Below, piece after piece: positions 1-8,249 of a stretch of DNA of 56,594 nucleotides. A program made the translations under genes and the position numbers. The DNA is from Bacteroidota bacterium (lineage in GTDB: Bacteria; Bacteroidota; Bacteroidia; B-17B0; Aurantibacillaceae): NCBI GenBank assembly GCA_025963735.1, contig JAOQAF010000203.1, forward strand, positions 1-56,594. The letters run 5' to 3'. How positions within the stretch are numbered: the first letter of the stretch is position 1; each line of letters opens with the position of its first letter. The notes beneath the pieces were generated by a model that did no database searches, was not told where the DNA came from, and saw only the letters and a program-made list of their open reading frames with translations.

Positions 1-168
1 GGACGGAACGATGCTTGAATGCACCGGTCATATTTAATGGTACGTTCCGAAGCGGTTCGCCCTACTCACACATTTTTAATTTACCCAATCGGTATAATAA
101 GATGAAATTATGTTTGGAACTGCGGGTTTAATAAATTATGCTTCGTATTTGATTTGGCGGCCGGTTAA

Positions 169-1953
169 TTATTCAACTAACAACTTTATAGACCGAGAAC
201 TGTTATTGACCCTGATAACAGAAATATAAATTCCTTTTCCGAAATTATTCAAGTCTATTTCTGTATTTTCTTTCACCCCTAATGCTTCCCAAATAAGATG
301 ACCATAACCATTATATATTCTTATTTCAGTGAACTTTGTATTATTGTTTTTCACTTTAAATATTCCTGTAGAAGGATTCGGATAAAGATAAACAACGTCC
401 TCGTTATTCTTTATCACGCTAACACTCGTGGCGAGCGAATTAATATTTATTGTTCCTGTGTCGCTGGTTAAAAGAGAAAGCGCTCCCGATGCAGAATTCT
501 TTTTCGCATTCGTTATTCCAATATTTAATATAGTATTGTTGGGTACTGAATTCTTAATCTTATAAAATAGTGTTGCAATTTTTCCATTCCCATTTACAGC
601 CGTTTGATTGGTTCTAACTGTAGCGGCATAATTAACGCCATTCGAAAAACTACGTTTGTCAAAATCAAAGTTTACACAACCCGAATTTAAAAATGAATTT
701 GCATAAACTATATAAACACTATCGGTTTGGATTAAGGTATTGTCATACGTTGCTTCAAAAGCCACACCGTACAGGTTATTTATTGAGTTTGTTAAAGATC
801 CCGCGAATATAGAGGCTGTGCCCCAAATACCTGGAGGTAACGCCGCCTGATCTGGAACAATACTAAGATCAACCGTGTTTGAATTTACGGTTACTACCTT
901 AAAAGAATGAGTGAAAGAATAGTTGGCCGATATAGGAGCAAGGTCATTCAAATTAATAATACCATCTCCGTTGCAGTCGCTATGTGCTACATTTTTACCA
1001 GTGCTTACAGTGCCCGTCCAATTGCTTGCAAAATAAGAAGACCAATTACCTCCGGCCACTGTTCTTGGAATTCCTGTTTGACCCGAATGGAGCCCTAATT
1101 CTAAAACATCAACGTTATCACATACACCATCGCTATTGGCATCCCCCGGCCAAACATCAGAACAGTTCGGGTTCACTGTTACAGTTAATGTTGCCATGTT
1201 GCTGCAACCATTAGCAGTGTTTGTTCCAATAACATTATAAGTTGTTGTAGTTACCGGTATTATGTTTATAGAATTAGTGATCGCGTTTGTGGACCAACTA
1301 TATGTTTGAGCGCCGGTTGCAAATAGTGTAGTGCTTGAACCAAGGCATACTGTGGTAGTTCCCGTCACATTAACATTAGGAGCAATAGTGTTCGAAGAAA
1401 CGGAAGCAGAAACCTGATTAAAACAACCATTAACAGTATTTGTAAGCTTGGCAACATATGTGCCGGCCATAGTAGTTGTGAAAACAGATGGAGAAGAGCC
1501 TGTAACTCCCTGATACACATTTGATGAGTTGTACCAAGATATGCTGACACCTGATGGGCTTGCATATGCGGTAAATGAAGTCGATGGATTGATGCAATTA
1601 ATAGGATTTCCTGTTAATATTGTGCCTGAAGGAACATTATAATTTTGATAAACAAGACAGGTAAATGTACTAGTACACGCGCTTACAACATTGGTAACCA
1701 AAAGGGTATAGTTGCCTGCAGTGTTAACAGTAATAGTTGGAGAACTGGATCCCGAAACAATGCCGGGCCCAGACCATGAATAAGCGTATGGCGCAGATAC
1801 AGTCGACGTATTTACGGCGTTTAAATTTAATGATGCAATTGTACAATTTAAAGTATACCCATTCACCCCGTTTATTGTAAAAGTAGGACATTGAGCTAAC
1901 ACTTTAAAAGACTGTACTATTAAAAGGGACAGAATTGATAGACTTATTTTCAT
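169..1953 (-). CDS. Secreted T9SS cargo protein with Ig-like segments and a dockerin-like repeat pair
   Basis: This is a 594-residue extracellular protein. It starts with a signal peptide (MKISLSILSLLIVQSFKVLAQ). Residues ~25-260 are low-complexity, Ser/Thr/Asn-rich Ig/PKD-like repeats with recurring 'YSWS..', 'TAGNY' and 'VTN' patterns. Around residues 270-345 there are two calcium-loop-like segments, GDANSDGVCDNVDVLELG and DCNGDGIINLNDLAPI, which resemble the duplicated EF-hand loops of dockerin modules. A cohesin-like or CBM-like beta domain follows. The last ~75 residues (from 'VYLYPNPSTGIFKVKN' to the C-terminal 'SIKLLVE') form a type A T9SS sorting domain, so secretion through the type IX system and surface attachment or release are expected. 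It is monocistronic and lies downstream of rpsA on the same strand, separated by a terminator. The ligand or enzyme partner is unknown. Confidence 0.85.
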   Translation of the reverse strand: MKISLSILSLLIVQSFKVLAQCPTFTINGVNGYTLNCTIASLNLNAVNTSTVSAPYAYSWSGPGIVSGSSSPTITVNTAGNYTLLVTNVVSACTSTFTCLVYQNYNVPSGTILTGNPINCINPSTSFTAYASPSGVSISWYNSSNVYQGVTGSSPSVFTTTMAGTYVAKLTNTVNGCFNQVSASVSSNTIAPNVNVTGTTTVCLGSSTTLFATGAQTYSWSTNAITNSINIIPVTTTTYNVIGTNTANGCSNMATLTVTVNPNCSDVWPGDANSDGVCDNVDVLELGLHSGQTGIPRTVAGGNWSSYFASNWTGTVSTGKNVAHSDCNGDGIINLNDLAPISANYSFTHSFKVVTVNSNTVDLSIVPDQAALPPGIWGTASIFAGSLTNSINNLYGVAFEATYDNTLIQTDSVYIVYANSFLNSGCVNFDFDKRSFSNGVNYAATVRTNQTAVNGNGKIATLFYKIKNSVPNNTILNIGITNAKKNSASGALSLLTSDTGTININSLATSVSVIKNNEDVVYLYPNPSTGIFKVKNNNTKFTEIRIYNGYGHLIWEALGVKENTEIDLNNFGKGIYISVIRVNNSSRSIKLLVE

Positions 1954-2025
1954 CTTTGTGTTTAAGGTTGGTTATAAAATTAAACAAATTTTCCACAATA
2001 AAATCATCATAGGACTTTCATAAAA

Positions 2026-2062
2026 CCAAAAACCCGCCCTGAATAAACAGAACGGGTTTTGG
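2026..2062 (-). terminator. Intrinsic terminator downstream of rpsA
   Basis: An inverted repeat pairs CCAAAA(A)CCCG with CGGGTTTTGG (about 10 bp with one bulged A) around a 16-base loop. Read on the minus strand it is followed by TTTTATG. It lies about 100 bp beyond the rpsA stop, between rpsA and the next minus-strand gene. A second small hairpin (TGAACGA...TCGTTCGG, 2103-2121) lies between it and rpsA. Confidence 0.75.
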
Positions 2063-2164
2063 CTCTCAAAAAACCAAGAAACCATGGCTAGGTTCTCAGT
2101 TGCCTGAACGAACACGTCGTTCGGGATTTTCATTAGCACTGCTGGAGTTTTCCAACAAGAACCA

Positions 2165-3952
2165 TTATTTTTTATCCATTTTCTCTTTCAGGTCAGATAA
2201 AGCGGAAATATCACCTAAAGTGGTTTTTTCCTGATTATCTTTTACCTTCTTCACAGCTTTTTTGCTGTCTTCGAAATCGGCTTTCTTAGATGTTTTTTCA
2301 ACTTTTCTTGCTTCTTCTTTCACTTCTTCGTGTAAACGAGCGTGAGAAACAACAATACGTTTTGCATCTTTACTAAACTCTATTACTTTGAAGTCAATAA
2401 CTTCTTCCGCTTTAGCGCTTGTTCCATCAGCTTTAGCTAAGTGACGTGCAGGACAGAATCCTTCAACACCATAAGGTAAACCAATTGTAGCGCCTTTATC
2501 ATTTACGTTAAGAACTGTTCCTTTGTGAACTGAATCAATAGTGAATACTGTTTCAAATACATCCCATGGATTTTCTTCAAGTTGTTTGTGGCCTAAAGAT
2601 AAACGACGGTTCTCGCCATCAATCTCAAGAACTACAACATCCATCTTCTCTCCTACTTTGCAAAATTCGCTAGGATGCTTGATTTTTTTGCTCCATGAAA
2701 GATCAGAGATGTGAACCAATCCGTCAACACCTTCTTCTAATTCAACAAACACACCAAAGTTGGTAAAGTTACGCACGGTACCAGTGTGTTTAGAACCTTT
2801 AGAATATTTCTCCATGATCATATTCCAAGGATCAGGAGTTAATTGCTTCATACCTAAACTCATTTTACGTTCTTCGCGGTCAAGAGTTAGAATCTGAGCA
2901 TCGATTTCATCACCGATTTTTACAAACTCCTGTGCGCTGCGTAAATGTTGACTCCAGCTCATTTCACTTACGTGAACCAAACCTTCAACACCCGGAGCAA
3001 TTTCAATAAATGCACCGTAATCATTTATAACAACAACTTTACCTTTTACTTTATCTCCAACTTTTAATTCAGAGTTTAAAGCTTCCCAAGGATGTTTCGT
3101 TAATTGTTTTAAACCAAGAGCAATACGTTTTTTATCATCATCAAATTCAAGAATAACAACCTGAATTTTCTCGTCTAATTTAACGATCTCTTCAGGATGG
3201 TTGATACGACCCCATGAAAGGTCAGTAATATGAATTAAACCGTCAACACCACCTAAATCAATGAACACGCCGTAAGAAGTAATGTTTTTCACAGTACCTT
3301 CCAATACTTGTCCTTTTTCTAATTTAGAAATGATATCGCGTTTTTGATTTTCAATTTCAGCTTCAATTAATGCTTTGTGTGATACAACAACATTTTTGAA
3401 TTCATTGTTGATTTTCACAACTTTAAATTCCATTGTTTTACCAACGTAGATATCATAATCACGAATTGGTTTCACATCAATCTGAGAACCTGGTAAAAAT
3501 GCTTCGATACCGAATACATCTACAATTAAACCACCCTTAGTACGACACTTAACAAAACCTTTAATGATCTCATCTGTGTTAAGAGCAGCATTAACTCTAT
3601 CCCAGCTTTTTCCGGCACGTGCTTTCTTGTGAGAAAGAACTAACTGTCCGTTTGCATCTTCAGCAGTTTCAACAAATACTTCGATAGTATCTCCGATCTT
3701 AAGATCAGGGTTATATCTGAATTCAGAAAGAGGTACAACGCCGTCTGATTTATAACCAATATTTACAACAACCTCACGGTTATTTTTTGCCACTACTTTA
3801 CCTTCAATAATCTGAAGATCGGTAATAGTGTTTAAAGATTTACCGTACAACTCATCGAAACGATCTTTCTCTTCTGTTGTATAATTGTCTTGTTTTTTAC
3901 CAATAGAACTCCAATCGAAATCAGCGTTACCAGTTACTGTTTGTTCTGCCAT
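2165..3952 (-). CDS. rpsA: 30S ribosomal protein S1
   Basis: This 595-residue protein is the mRNA-binding ribosomal protein S1. Six consecutive S1/OB-fold repeats are visible. The later ones share the signature 'G.V.(x)5GVFV.L..GVDGLVHISDLSW', for example near residues 210-250, 295-335, 385-425 and 470-500. The C-terminus (residues ~545-595) is a charged Lys/Glu/Asp tail typical of Bacteroidota S1. The length fits the family (about 590-640 in this phylum). The start ATGGCAGAACAAAC follows a TAnnTTTG promoter ~90 bp upstream, and an inverted-repeat terminator follows the gene. In this phylum, with weak use of Shine-Dalgarno sequences, S1 is thought to contribute strongly to mRNA recruitment (known for the family, not shown here). 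Confidence 0.97.
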   Translation of the reverse strand: MAEQTVTGNADFDWSSIGKKQDNYTTEEKDRFDELYGKSLNTITDLQIIEGKVVAKNNREVVVNIGYKSDGVVPLSEFRYNPDLKIGDTIEVFVETAEDANGQLVLSHKKARAGKSWDRVNAALNTDEIIKGFVKCRTKGGLIVDVFGIEAFLPGSQIDVKPIRDYDIYVGKTMEFKVVKINNEFKNVVVSHKALIEAEIENQKRDIISKLEKGQVLEGTVKNITSYGVFIDLGGVDGLIHITDLSWGRINHPEEIVKLDEKIQVVILEFDDDKKRIALGLKQLTKHPWEALNSELKVGDKVKGKVVVINDYGAFIEIAPGVEGLVHVSEMSWSQHLRSAQEFVKIGDEIDAQILTLDREERKMSLGMKQLTPDPWNMIMEKYSKGSKHTGTVRNFTNFGVFVELEEGVDGLVHISDLSWSKKIKHPSEFCKVGEKMDVVVLEIDGENRRLSLGHKQLEENPWDVFETVFTIDSVHKGTVLNVNDKGATIGLPYGVEGFCPARHLAKADGTSAKAEEVIDFKVIEFSKDAKRIVVSHARLHEEVKEEARKVEKTSKKADFEDSKKAVKKVKDNQEKTTLGDISALSDLKEKMDKK

Positions 3953-4042
3953 TTTATTTTACTTGTATCAAACCTTTGAGACACGGTTTGAGAGGTTAGT
4001 ATTTATAATTAATTGCGCTTTTGCCTCAATAAAAGCGGGGTA

Positions 4043-4050
4043 CAAATATA
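4043..4050 (-). promoter_or_regulatory. Probable rpsA promoter, -7 element TATATTTG
   Basis: On the minus strand the sequence reads TATATTTG, matching the Bacteroidota -7 consensus TAnnTTTG, about 90 bp upstream of the rpsA start. I do not see a clean TTG -33 element at the usual spacing, so this rests on the -7 box alone. Confidence 0.55.
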
Positions 4051-4240
4051 CTATTAAAGAAGGGTTTCTTGGCAGAGAATATAAAATTTATTAACCTAAC
4101 TATCAATTAGTTAACAAATTTAACAGATGGGGCGCAGACAATGGAATTATCCACAATTTGTCAATTAAATTCGCACTATTTATTATCACCTTGTATTTCA
4201 ACCAGAAACAAAAGAGTCAGAACTATAGATAGGTTAAATA

Positions 4241-5353
4241 TTATTCAGTACCGAACATTTCAGCATCGCTCACGCATTCACATTTTGGGCCCGGCCTAGG
4301 AGTGATGAGAATATCAGATGGCTTCATCGACCTGGTTGATTTATCATACAATAACGTCATTTTCACCTCTGATTTAACGGTTAATCCGTTTTTAACAGCG
4401 GGATTCCAAAGGTCCATGTTCAAAAGCGCGGCTGTTACCTGCTGGTTTAATTCTTCATCCAGTCCTGTTACCATTGACTTTTTGATTGACCCATCGAAAT
4501 TTAGCTGAAGCTTAACATTTGAGATTAATTGCTTACTGTGTTTTTTTTGCTTTTTTGATAACGTGATATTGTTTTTAAAGAAATTATTCAGATCATCATC
4601 ACCATTCGCATAAAAAGGCGGGCGACACGCTTTCGCGTTTTTTGCTTTTTTAGGTTTTGAATAGCCTGTTTTTTTTACAATTGGATTAGCGGGTATTTCA
4701 GCTACCACGGGCTCTTTATCCTCTTTTTTTGTGTCAGTTATTTCTTTAGGTTCATCTTTAGGCTTACGTTCTTTCTTTTCTTTCGGTTCGGCTTTTTCAT
4801 TTGCCTCAGGTTTGTTTCTATCCTTTTTGGTTTTAGTTTCTACAACAGATTCTGATTTTGATATGGTTTTAGCGGGAGTATTTTCCTTTGGTATTTCATT
4901 TACAGTTTTTACTTCCGGTTCTTTTATTTCATTCCCTCCAAAATAAACATAAAACCCCTGTGCTTTTTTCATGGCCAGTGAATCGCCGCTTTTACCATAC
5001 TGTAATAAATTTTTGTAGCTGGTACTGAACTGAAATAATTCGGGATAGGTTTTCAGAAGATTCTCCCAACGTTCGCGGTTGGCTTCCTCCCTGTTTGCCG
5101 TGGCTGAAGCACTTGTTTCTGAATATACGAGCACAATATCAGAAATTGTTAGCGCCAGAATTGAATCGGCTTTTGAAGTTTTACTTAGTCCGCCGCTTCC
5201 ACGTTTGGATTTAATAAAGGCGTAATTTTTTCCGGAAAGGTTATAAGGTTTTGAAACGGAATCTTCTTCAAAAACCAGGTCTTCAAATGCAGGAGCCTGA
5301 CTAAAAACGGGAAGGCAAAAGAAAAAGAGAGATGCTAAAAATAATGATTTCAT
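4241..5353 (-). CDS. Exported hypothetical protein with charged linker and TonB-like C-terminal domain
   Basis: This 370-residue protein has a signal peptide (MKSLFLASLFFFCLPVFSQA). Residues ~25-140 form an unrecognised N-terminal region. Residues ~145-240 are a strongly Lys/Glu/Pro-rich linker, as in periplasm-spanning proteins. A C-terminal domain of ~100 residues contains 'NVKLQLNFDGSIKKSMV', 'NQQVTAALLNMDLWNPAVKNG' and 'SEVKMTLLYDK', which resembles a TonB C-terminal fold (beta-alpha-beta with 'W.PA...G'). There is no N-terminal ExbB/D-interacting membrane anchor beyond the signal peptide, so it is not an ordinary TonB. It is probably a periplasmic or outer-membrane-associated protein. 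It sits alone between rpsA and ftsY, and its function is unknown. Confidence 0.6.
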   Translation of the reverse strand: MKSLFLASLFFFCLPVFSQAPAFEDLVFEEDSVSKPYNLSGKNYAFIKSKRGSGGLSKTSKADSILALTISDIVLVYSETSASATANREEANRERWENLLKTYPELFQFSTSYKNLLQYGKSGDSLAMKKAQGFYVYFGGNEIKEPEVKTVNEIPKENTPAKTISKSESVVETKTKKDRNKPEANEKAEPKEKKERKPKDEPKEITDTKKEDKEPVVAEIPANPIVKKTGYSKPKKAKNAKACRPPFYANGDDDLNNFFKNNITLSKKQKKHSKQLISNVKLQLNFDGSIKKSMVTGLDEELNQQVTAALLNMDLWNPAVKNGLTVKSEVKMTLLYDKSTRSMKPSDILITPRPGPKCECVSDAEMFGTE

Positions 5354-5472
5354 GTTTGGGATATAATTTTAATCTAATATTATAAAAATATTTATAAAAA
5401 ATAACTCCTGAGCAAAAAGAGTATTAACAATGAAAGGCTTATACCCGAAGTTTAAATAAATTGAAAAATAAA

Positions 5473-6432
5473 TTATTTGCTGAATAAACTGTCAACAAAC
5501 TCAGGCGCATTGAATACCTGAAGATCCGTCATTTTTTCGCCCACACCAATGTATTTTACAGGAATTTTAAATTCATCGGAAATTCCAATTACCACACCGC
5601 CTTTGGCTGTTCCATCAAGTTTTGTAACGGTTAATGCAGTAACATCGGTTGCCGCTGTAAACTGCTTGCACTGTTCCACCGCATTCTGACCAGTGCTGCC
5701 ATCCAACACAAGCATCACTTCGTGAGGCGCATCCGGTATTACTTTTTTCATTACGTTTTTAATTTTGGTCAGTTCATTCATTAAGTTAACCTTATTATGT
5801 AAACGTCCGGCGGTATCAATTATAACTACATCAGCATTTTTAGAAACCCCACTGCTTAACGTATCAAAAGCCACACTCGCGGGATCTGCTCCCATTCCCT
5901 GACTTACGATGGGCACGCCCACCCTGTCGGCCCAAATGGTTAACTGATCAACGGCCGCTGCACGAAATGTATCAGCTGCGCCTAATATTACTGATTTACC
6001 GGCCTGCTTATACTGATGTGCAAGTTTACCAATGGTAGTAGTTTTGCCAACACCATTAACCCCCACAACCATAATAACAAAGGGTTTTTTTGGCAGATCA
6101 TCGGCAAAATGAGAGATTTGACCGCCCTTAAAATTTTCGTTAACAAGTGCGGCAACTTCTTCTTTTAATATTGAATTTAATTCGTTGGTAGAAACATACT
6201 TATTTCTTGCTACACGCTCTTCAATCCGTTTAATGACTTTGATTGTTGTAGAAACCCCCACATCGCCGGCTATTAAAATCTCTTCCAGATTATCCAGCAC
6301 ATCTTCGTCAACAGTGTCTTTCCCTGCAATCGCCTTGCTTAATTTTCCAAAAAAATTATCCTTGGTTTTGGAAAGTCCCTGATCGAGGCTTTCTTTATTT
6401 TCTTTGGTGAATAGTTTGGAAAAAAAGTTCAT
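5473..6432 (-). CDS. ftsY: Signal recognition particle receptor FtsY
   Basis: This 319-residue SRP GTPase docks ribosome-nascent chain-SRP complexes at the inner membrane. It has a short N-terminal NG-linker with 'NFFSKLFTKENK' instead of the long acidic A domain of E. coli. The four-helix N domain spans ~residues 25-110. The G domain shows G1 GVNGVGKTT (124-132), the insertion box DTFRAAAVDQL (154-164), DTAGR (206-210) and TKLDGTAKGG (~271-280). Its partner Ffh is encoded 3 kb away. It lies downstream of rpmB-rpmG-DUF4295, a gene order common in Bacteroidota, but a strong hairpin terminator separates it from them, so it may also have its own promoter. Confidence 0.97.
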   Translation of the reverse strand: MNFFSKLFTKENKESLDQGLSKTKDNFFGKLSKAIAGKDTVDEDVLDNLEEILIAGDVGVSTTIKVIKRIEERVARNKYVSTNELNSILKEEVAALVNENFKGGQISHFADDLPKKPFVIMVVGVNGVGKTTTIGKLAHQYKQAGKSVILGAADTFRAAAVDQLTIWADRVGVPIVSQGMGADPASVAFDTLSSGVSKNADVVIIDTAGRLHNKVNLMNELTKIKNVMKKVIPDAPHEVMLVLDGSTGQNAVEQCKQFTAATDVTALTVTKLDGTAKGGVVIGISDEFKIPVKYIGVGEKMTDLQVFNAPEFVDSLFSK

Positions 6433-6513
6433 TCTTTGAAGTTAGATATTATATTTAAGATTTTTGGAAATTAGATTTTGGAAGTTAGATATTAGATTTT
6501 TGAAGTTAGATTA
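6433..6513. repeat. Short imperfect tandem repeat upstream of ftsY
   Basis: There are four to five degenerate copies of a ~20-bp unit, (T)GAAGTTAGATATTAGATTT, directly in front of the ftsY start. The run is A/T-rich. It may be a slipped-strand simple repeat. No regulatory function can be assigned. Confidence 0.6.
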
Positions 6514-6535
6514 AGTTTACGTTTATCTATAAAGT

Positions 6536-6569
6536 AAAAATTCTTTCCTTGGTAAGGGAAAGAATTTTT
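6536..6569 (-). terminator. Strong terminator hairpin after the DUF4295 gene
   Basis: A perfect 13-bp inverted repeat, AAAAATTCTTTCC / GGAAAGAATTTTT, has an 8-base loop. It is followed on the minus strand by a T-rich stretch. It lies 25 bp beyond the DUF4295 stop codon and ~100 bp upstream of ftsY. The A/T ends make it potentially bidirectional. Confidence 0.8.
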
Positions 6570-6593
6570 AAATGTGTAATAAATTATTAAAGC

Positions 6594-6746
6594 TTATTTC
6601 TTTAAAAAGTCAGCGATATGATCGTTGTGAACAATCTCTTCTTTAAACGAGTAAGCACCTGTTTTATCAGATTTAATCATTTTAATAACCTTGGTAAAAT
6701 CTTTACCTTTTCCGGACTTTAGCGTTGCTACTACTTTCTTAGCCAT
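6594..6746 (-). CDS. DUF4295 small basic protein linked to L28/L33
   Basis: This 50-residue ORF begins MAKKVVATLKSGKGKDFTKV and ends ...NDHIADFLKK. It is Lys-rich and matches the small DUF4295 family that in Bacteroidota is encoded between rpmG and ftsY. The start ATG is preceded by the end of rpmG at a 69-bp gap. The conserved linkage to two ribosomal protein genes suggests a ribosome- or translation-associated role, but no function is established that I know of. A strong terminator follows immediately. Confidence 0.85.
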   Translation of the reverse strand: MAKKVVATLKSGKGKDFTKVIKMIKSDKTGAYSFKEEIVHNDHIADFLKK

Positions 6747-6815
6747 TTTCTTTCGTGTTAAATGTTTTTATTATCTGTTATTGTTTTTTATAACAATAAC
6801 TTCAAATTAACTGTT

Positions 6816-6998
6816 TTATTTAATTTCTTTATGAACTGTCATGCGTTTTAAAATTGAGTTATATTTCTTTAACTCAATACGCTCAGTTGTATTTTTTTTG
6901 TTTTTAGTTGTAATGTAACGGGAAGTTCCGGGTTTACCGCTTTCCTTATGCTCAGTACATTCTAAAATCACCTGGATTCTGTTTTTATTCCTTGCCAT
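6816..6998 (-). CDS. rpmG: 50S ribosomal protein L33
   Basis: This 60-residue basic protein reads [20 protein letters not shown]... with the L33 signature '[20 protein letters not shown]'. The zinc-binding CxxC pairs of Zn-type L33 are absent (only one Cys, in 'LECTEH'), so this is the C-minus, zinc-independent form. It lies between rpmB (19-bp gap) and the DUF4295 gene and is transcribed from the rpmB promoter. Confidence 0.96.
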   Translation of the reverse strand: MARNKNRIQVILECTEHKESGKPGTSRYITTKNKKNTTERIELKKYNSILKRMTVHKEIK

Positions 6999-7017
6999 TT
7001 TCTGTTCTTTTTAAAAA

Positions 7018-7254
7018 TTATGCTAAAACGCCCTTTTCTTTAGCTTCCTTAAGGCAGGCACTGATGCCTTTTTTGTTAATGTTCTTAATCGCTGAAGTAG
7101 ACACACGAAGAGTGATCCACTCTCCTGTTTCAGGAATAAAAAAACGTTTATGCTTCAGGTTTACTTTAAACTGACGACGGGTTTTGTGATTAGAAAAGGA
7201 CACTTTGTTCCCCCCCATTGCTTTCTTTCCTGTTAACTGACAAATACGTGACAT
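7018..7254 (-). CDS. rpmB: 50S ribosomal protein L28
   Basis: This 78-residue protein begins MSRICQLTGKKAMGGNKVSF and continues 'NHKTRRQFKVNLKHKRFF', a classic L28 pattern. It is the first gene of the rpmB-rpmG-DUF4295 operon and has a well-formed promoter 47 bp upstream. The 5' leader contains a small hairpin, TCCCTT...AAGGGA (7286-7298), of unknown significance. Confidence 0.97.
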   Translation of the reverse strand: MSRICQLTGKKAMGGNKVSFSNHKTRRQFKVNLKHKRFFIPETGEWITLRVSTSAIKNINKKGISACLKEAKEKGVLA

Positions 7255-7300
7255 GATATAATCTTACTTGTTTAAATATAATTTCCCTTAAAAAGGGATG

Positions 7301-7331
7301 CAAATATACATGATTGAATTTAATAAACCAA
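7301..7331 (-). promoter_or_regulatory. rpmB operon promoter (TTG-N20-TATATTTG)
   Basis: On the minus strand TTG (7331-7329) is followed after 20 bases by TATATTTG (7308-7301). This matches the Bacteroidota housekeeping sigma factor consensus TTG / TAnnTTTG. Transcription would start ~40 nt before the rpmB start codon. Confidence 0.8.
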
Positions 7332-7418
7332 ACTTTGTTTTATTATTTTCCTGGCAAAGATACTATAATTATTGTGTTTTTATTATTTCCCTGAAAAGAT
7401 ATATCTTGGCTAAACCTA

Positions 7419-8243
7419 ATGAGATCACTTATTTTATTTTTTATTGTGTTTATTACCTCCTGCATTCATTGTCAGGATACACTTTATCTTATAAATAAGG
7501 ATAGAATCACTATTCAGCTTCTGGAAGTTAATCCAACCAATTTAAAGTACAAACGTACTGATAATCAGTCAGGTCCAACTTATACGGTTTTAAAGGAAGA
7601 AGTTATTAAGGTTGTTTATGCCAATGGAAAAAGTGATGTATTTAATATGCCTACTATTCCTCTCACATCTGATTCAACACAAAAAACGGCTAAACCTATA
7701 ACTGAAAATAAGGCTTACGACACCCTTTATTTTAAATCAGGAATAAAAACACCGGCTAAAATTTATGAGTTAACCGATGAAAATGTAAAATACAAACCTC
7801 TTAAAAATCCCGACGGCCCGCTTTACACGATAAGCAAATCAGATCTAAAGGAAGTAATTTTTTCAACGGGATTAAAACAAACCTTTAATGTTCAGCCTGT
7901 AAACCCGGCTGTAAGCCCTAATTCAGAAACTGACGCGATTACTTTTCAGTTACGAGGGGCGCGCGACGCAAAAAAGTATTATAAAAATAAGGGTGGAAGT
8001 ATTGGCACAGGCATTACGGCATTTGTATTTCCGCTGGCAGGTTTAGTACCCGCTATTATTTGTTCAAGCATTGCTCCCAAAGAACGAAATCTTGGCTACC
8101 CTTATGAAAGCCTTTGGGAAAACAAATATTACCGTTTGGGTTATTCCAAAGAGGCTTACCGGATCAAAAAGAAACGAGTGTGGACAGGTTTTGGAATTGG
8201 TACCGGGGCTGCCATACTCCTCGGCATTCTTGTATCGCAATAA
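7419..8243 (+). CDS. Exported protein with two tandem ~55-residue repeats
   Basis: This 274-residue protein has a signal peptide ending near 'SCIHCQ', so a lipoprotein is possible. The N-terminal half contains two copies of one beta-rich unit. The first is 'DTLYLINKDRITIQLLEVNPTN..YKRTDNQSGPTYTV...EVIKVVYANGKSDVFN' (residues ~19-75), and the second starts at 'DTLYFKSGIKTPAKIYELTD' and ends 'EVIFSTGLKQTFN' (~100-160). A Ser/Pro/Thr linker separates them. The C-terminus has two hydrophobic segments, ~195-215 and 255-274, around a 'YPYESLWENKYYRLGY' region. It converges with ribD, with a 6-bp gap. The family is unrecognised, but it is typical of Bacteroidota envelope proteins that begin with DTL.. 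repeats. Confidence 0.65.
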   Translation: MRSLILFFIVFITSCIHCQDTLYLINKDRITIQLLEVNPTNLKYKRTDNQSGPTYTVLKEEVIKVVYANGKSDVFNMPTIPLTSDSTQKTAKPITENKAYDTLYFKSGIKTPAKIYELTDENVKYKPLKNPDGPLYTISKSDLKEVIFSTGLKQTFNVQPVNPAVSPNSETDAITFQLRGARDAKKYYKNKGGSIGTGITAFVFPLAGLVPAIICSSIAPKERNLGYPYESLWENKYYRLGYSKEAYRIKKKRVWTGFGIGTGAAILLGILVSQ

Positions 8244-8249
8244 TTTAAA

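Noticed and set aside
4731..4946. Antisense ORF over the Lys/Glu linker of the TonB-like protein
   Set aside because: Ser/Phe-rich translations opposite Lys/Glu-rich coding sequence are a composition artefact; the minus-strand gene has the signal peptide and domain evidence.
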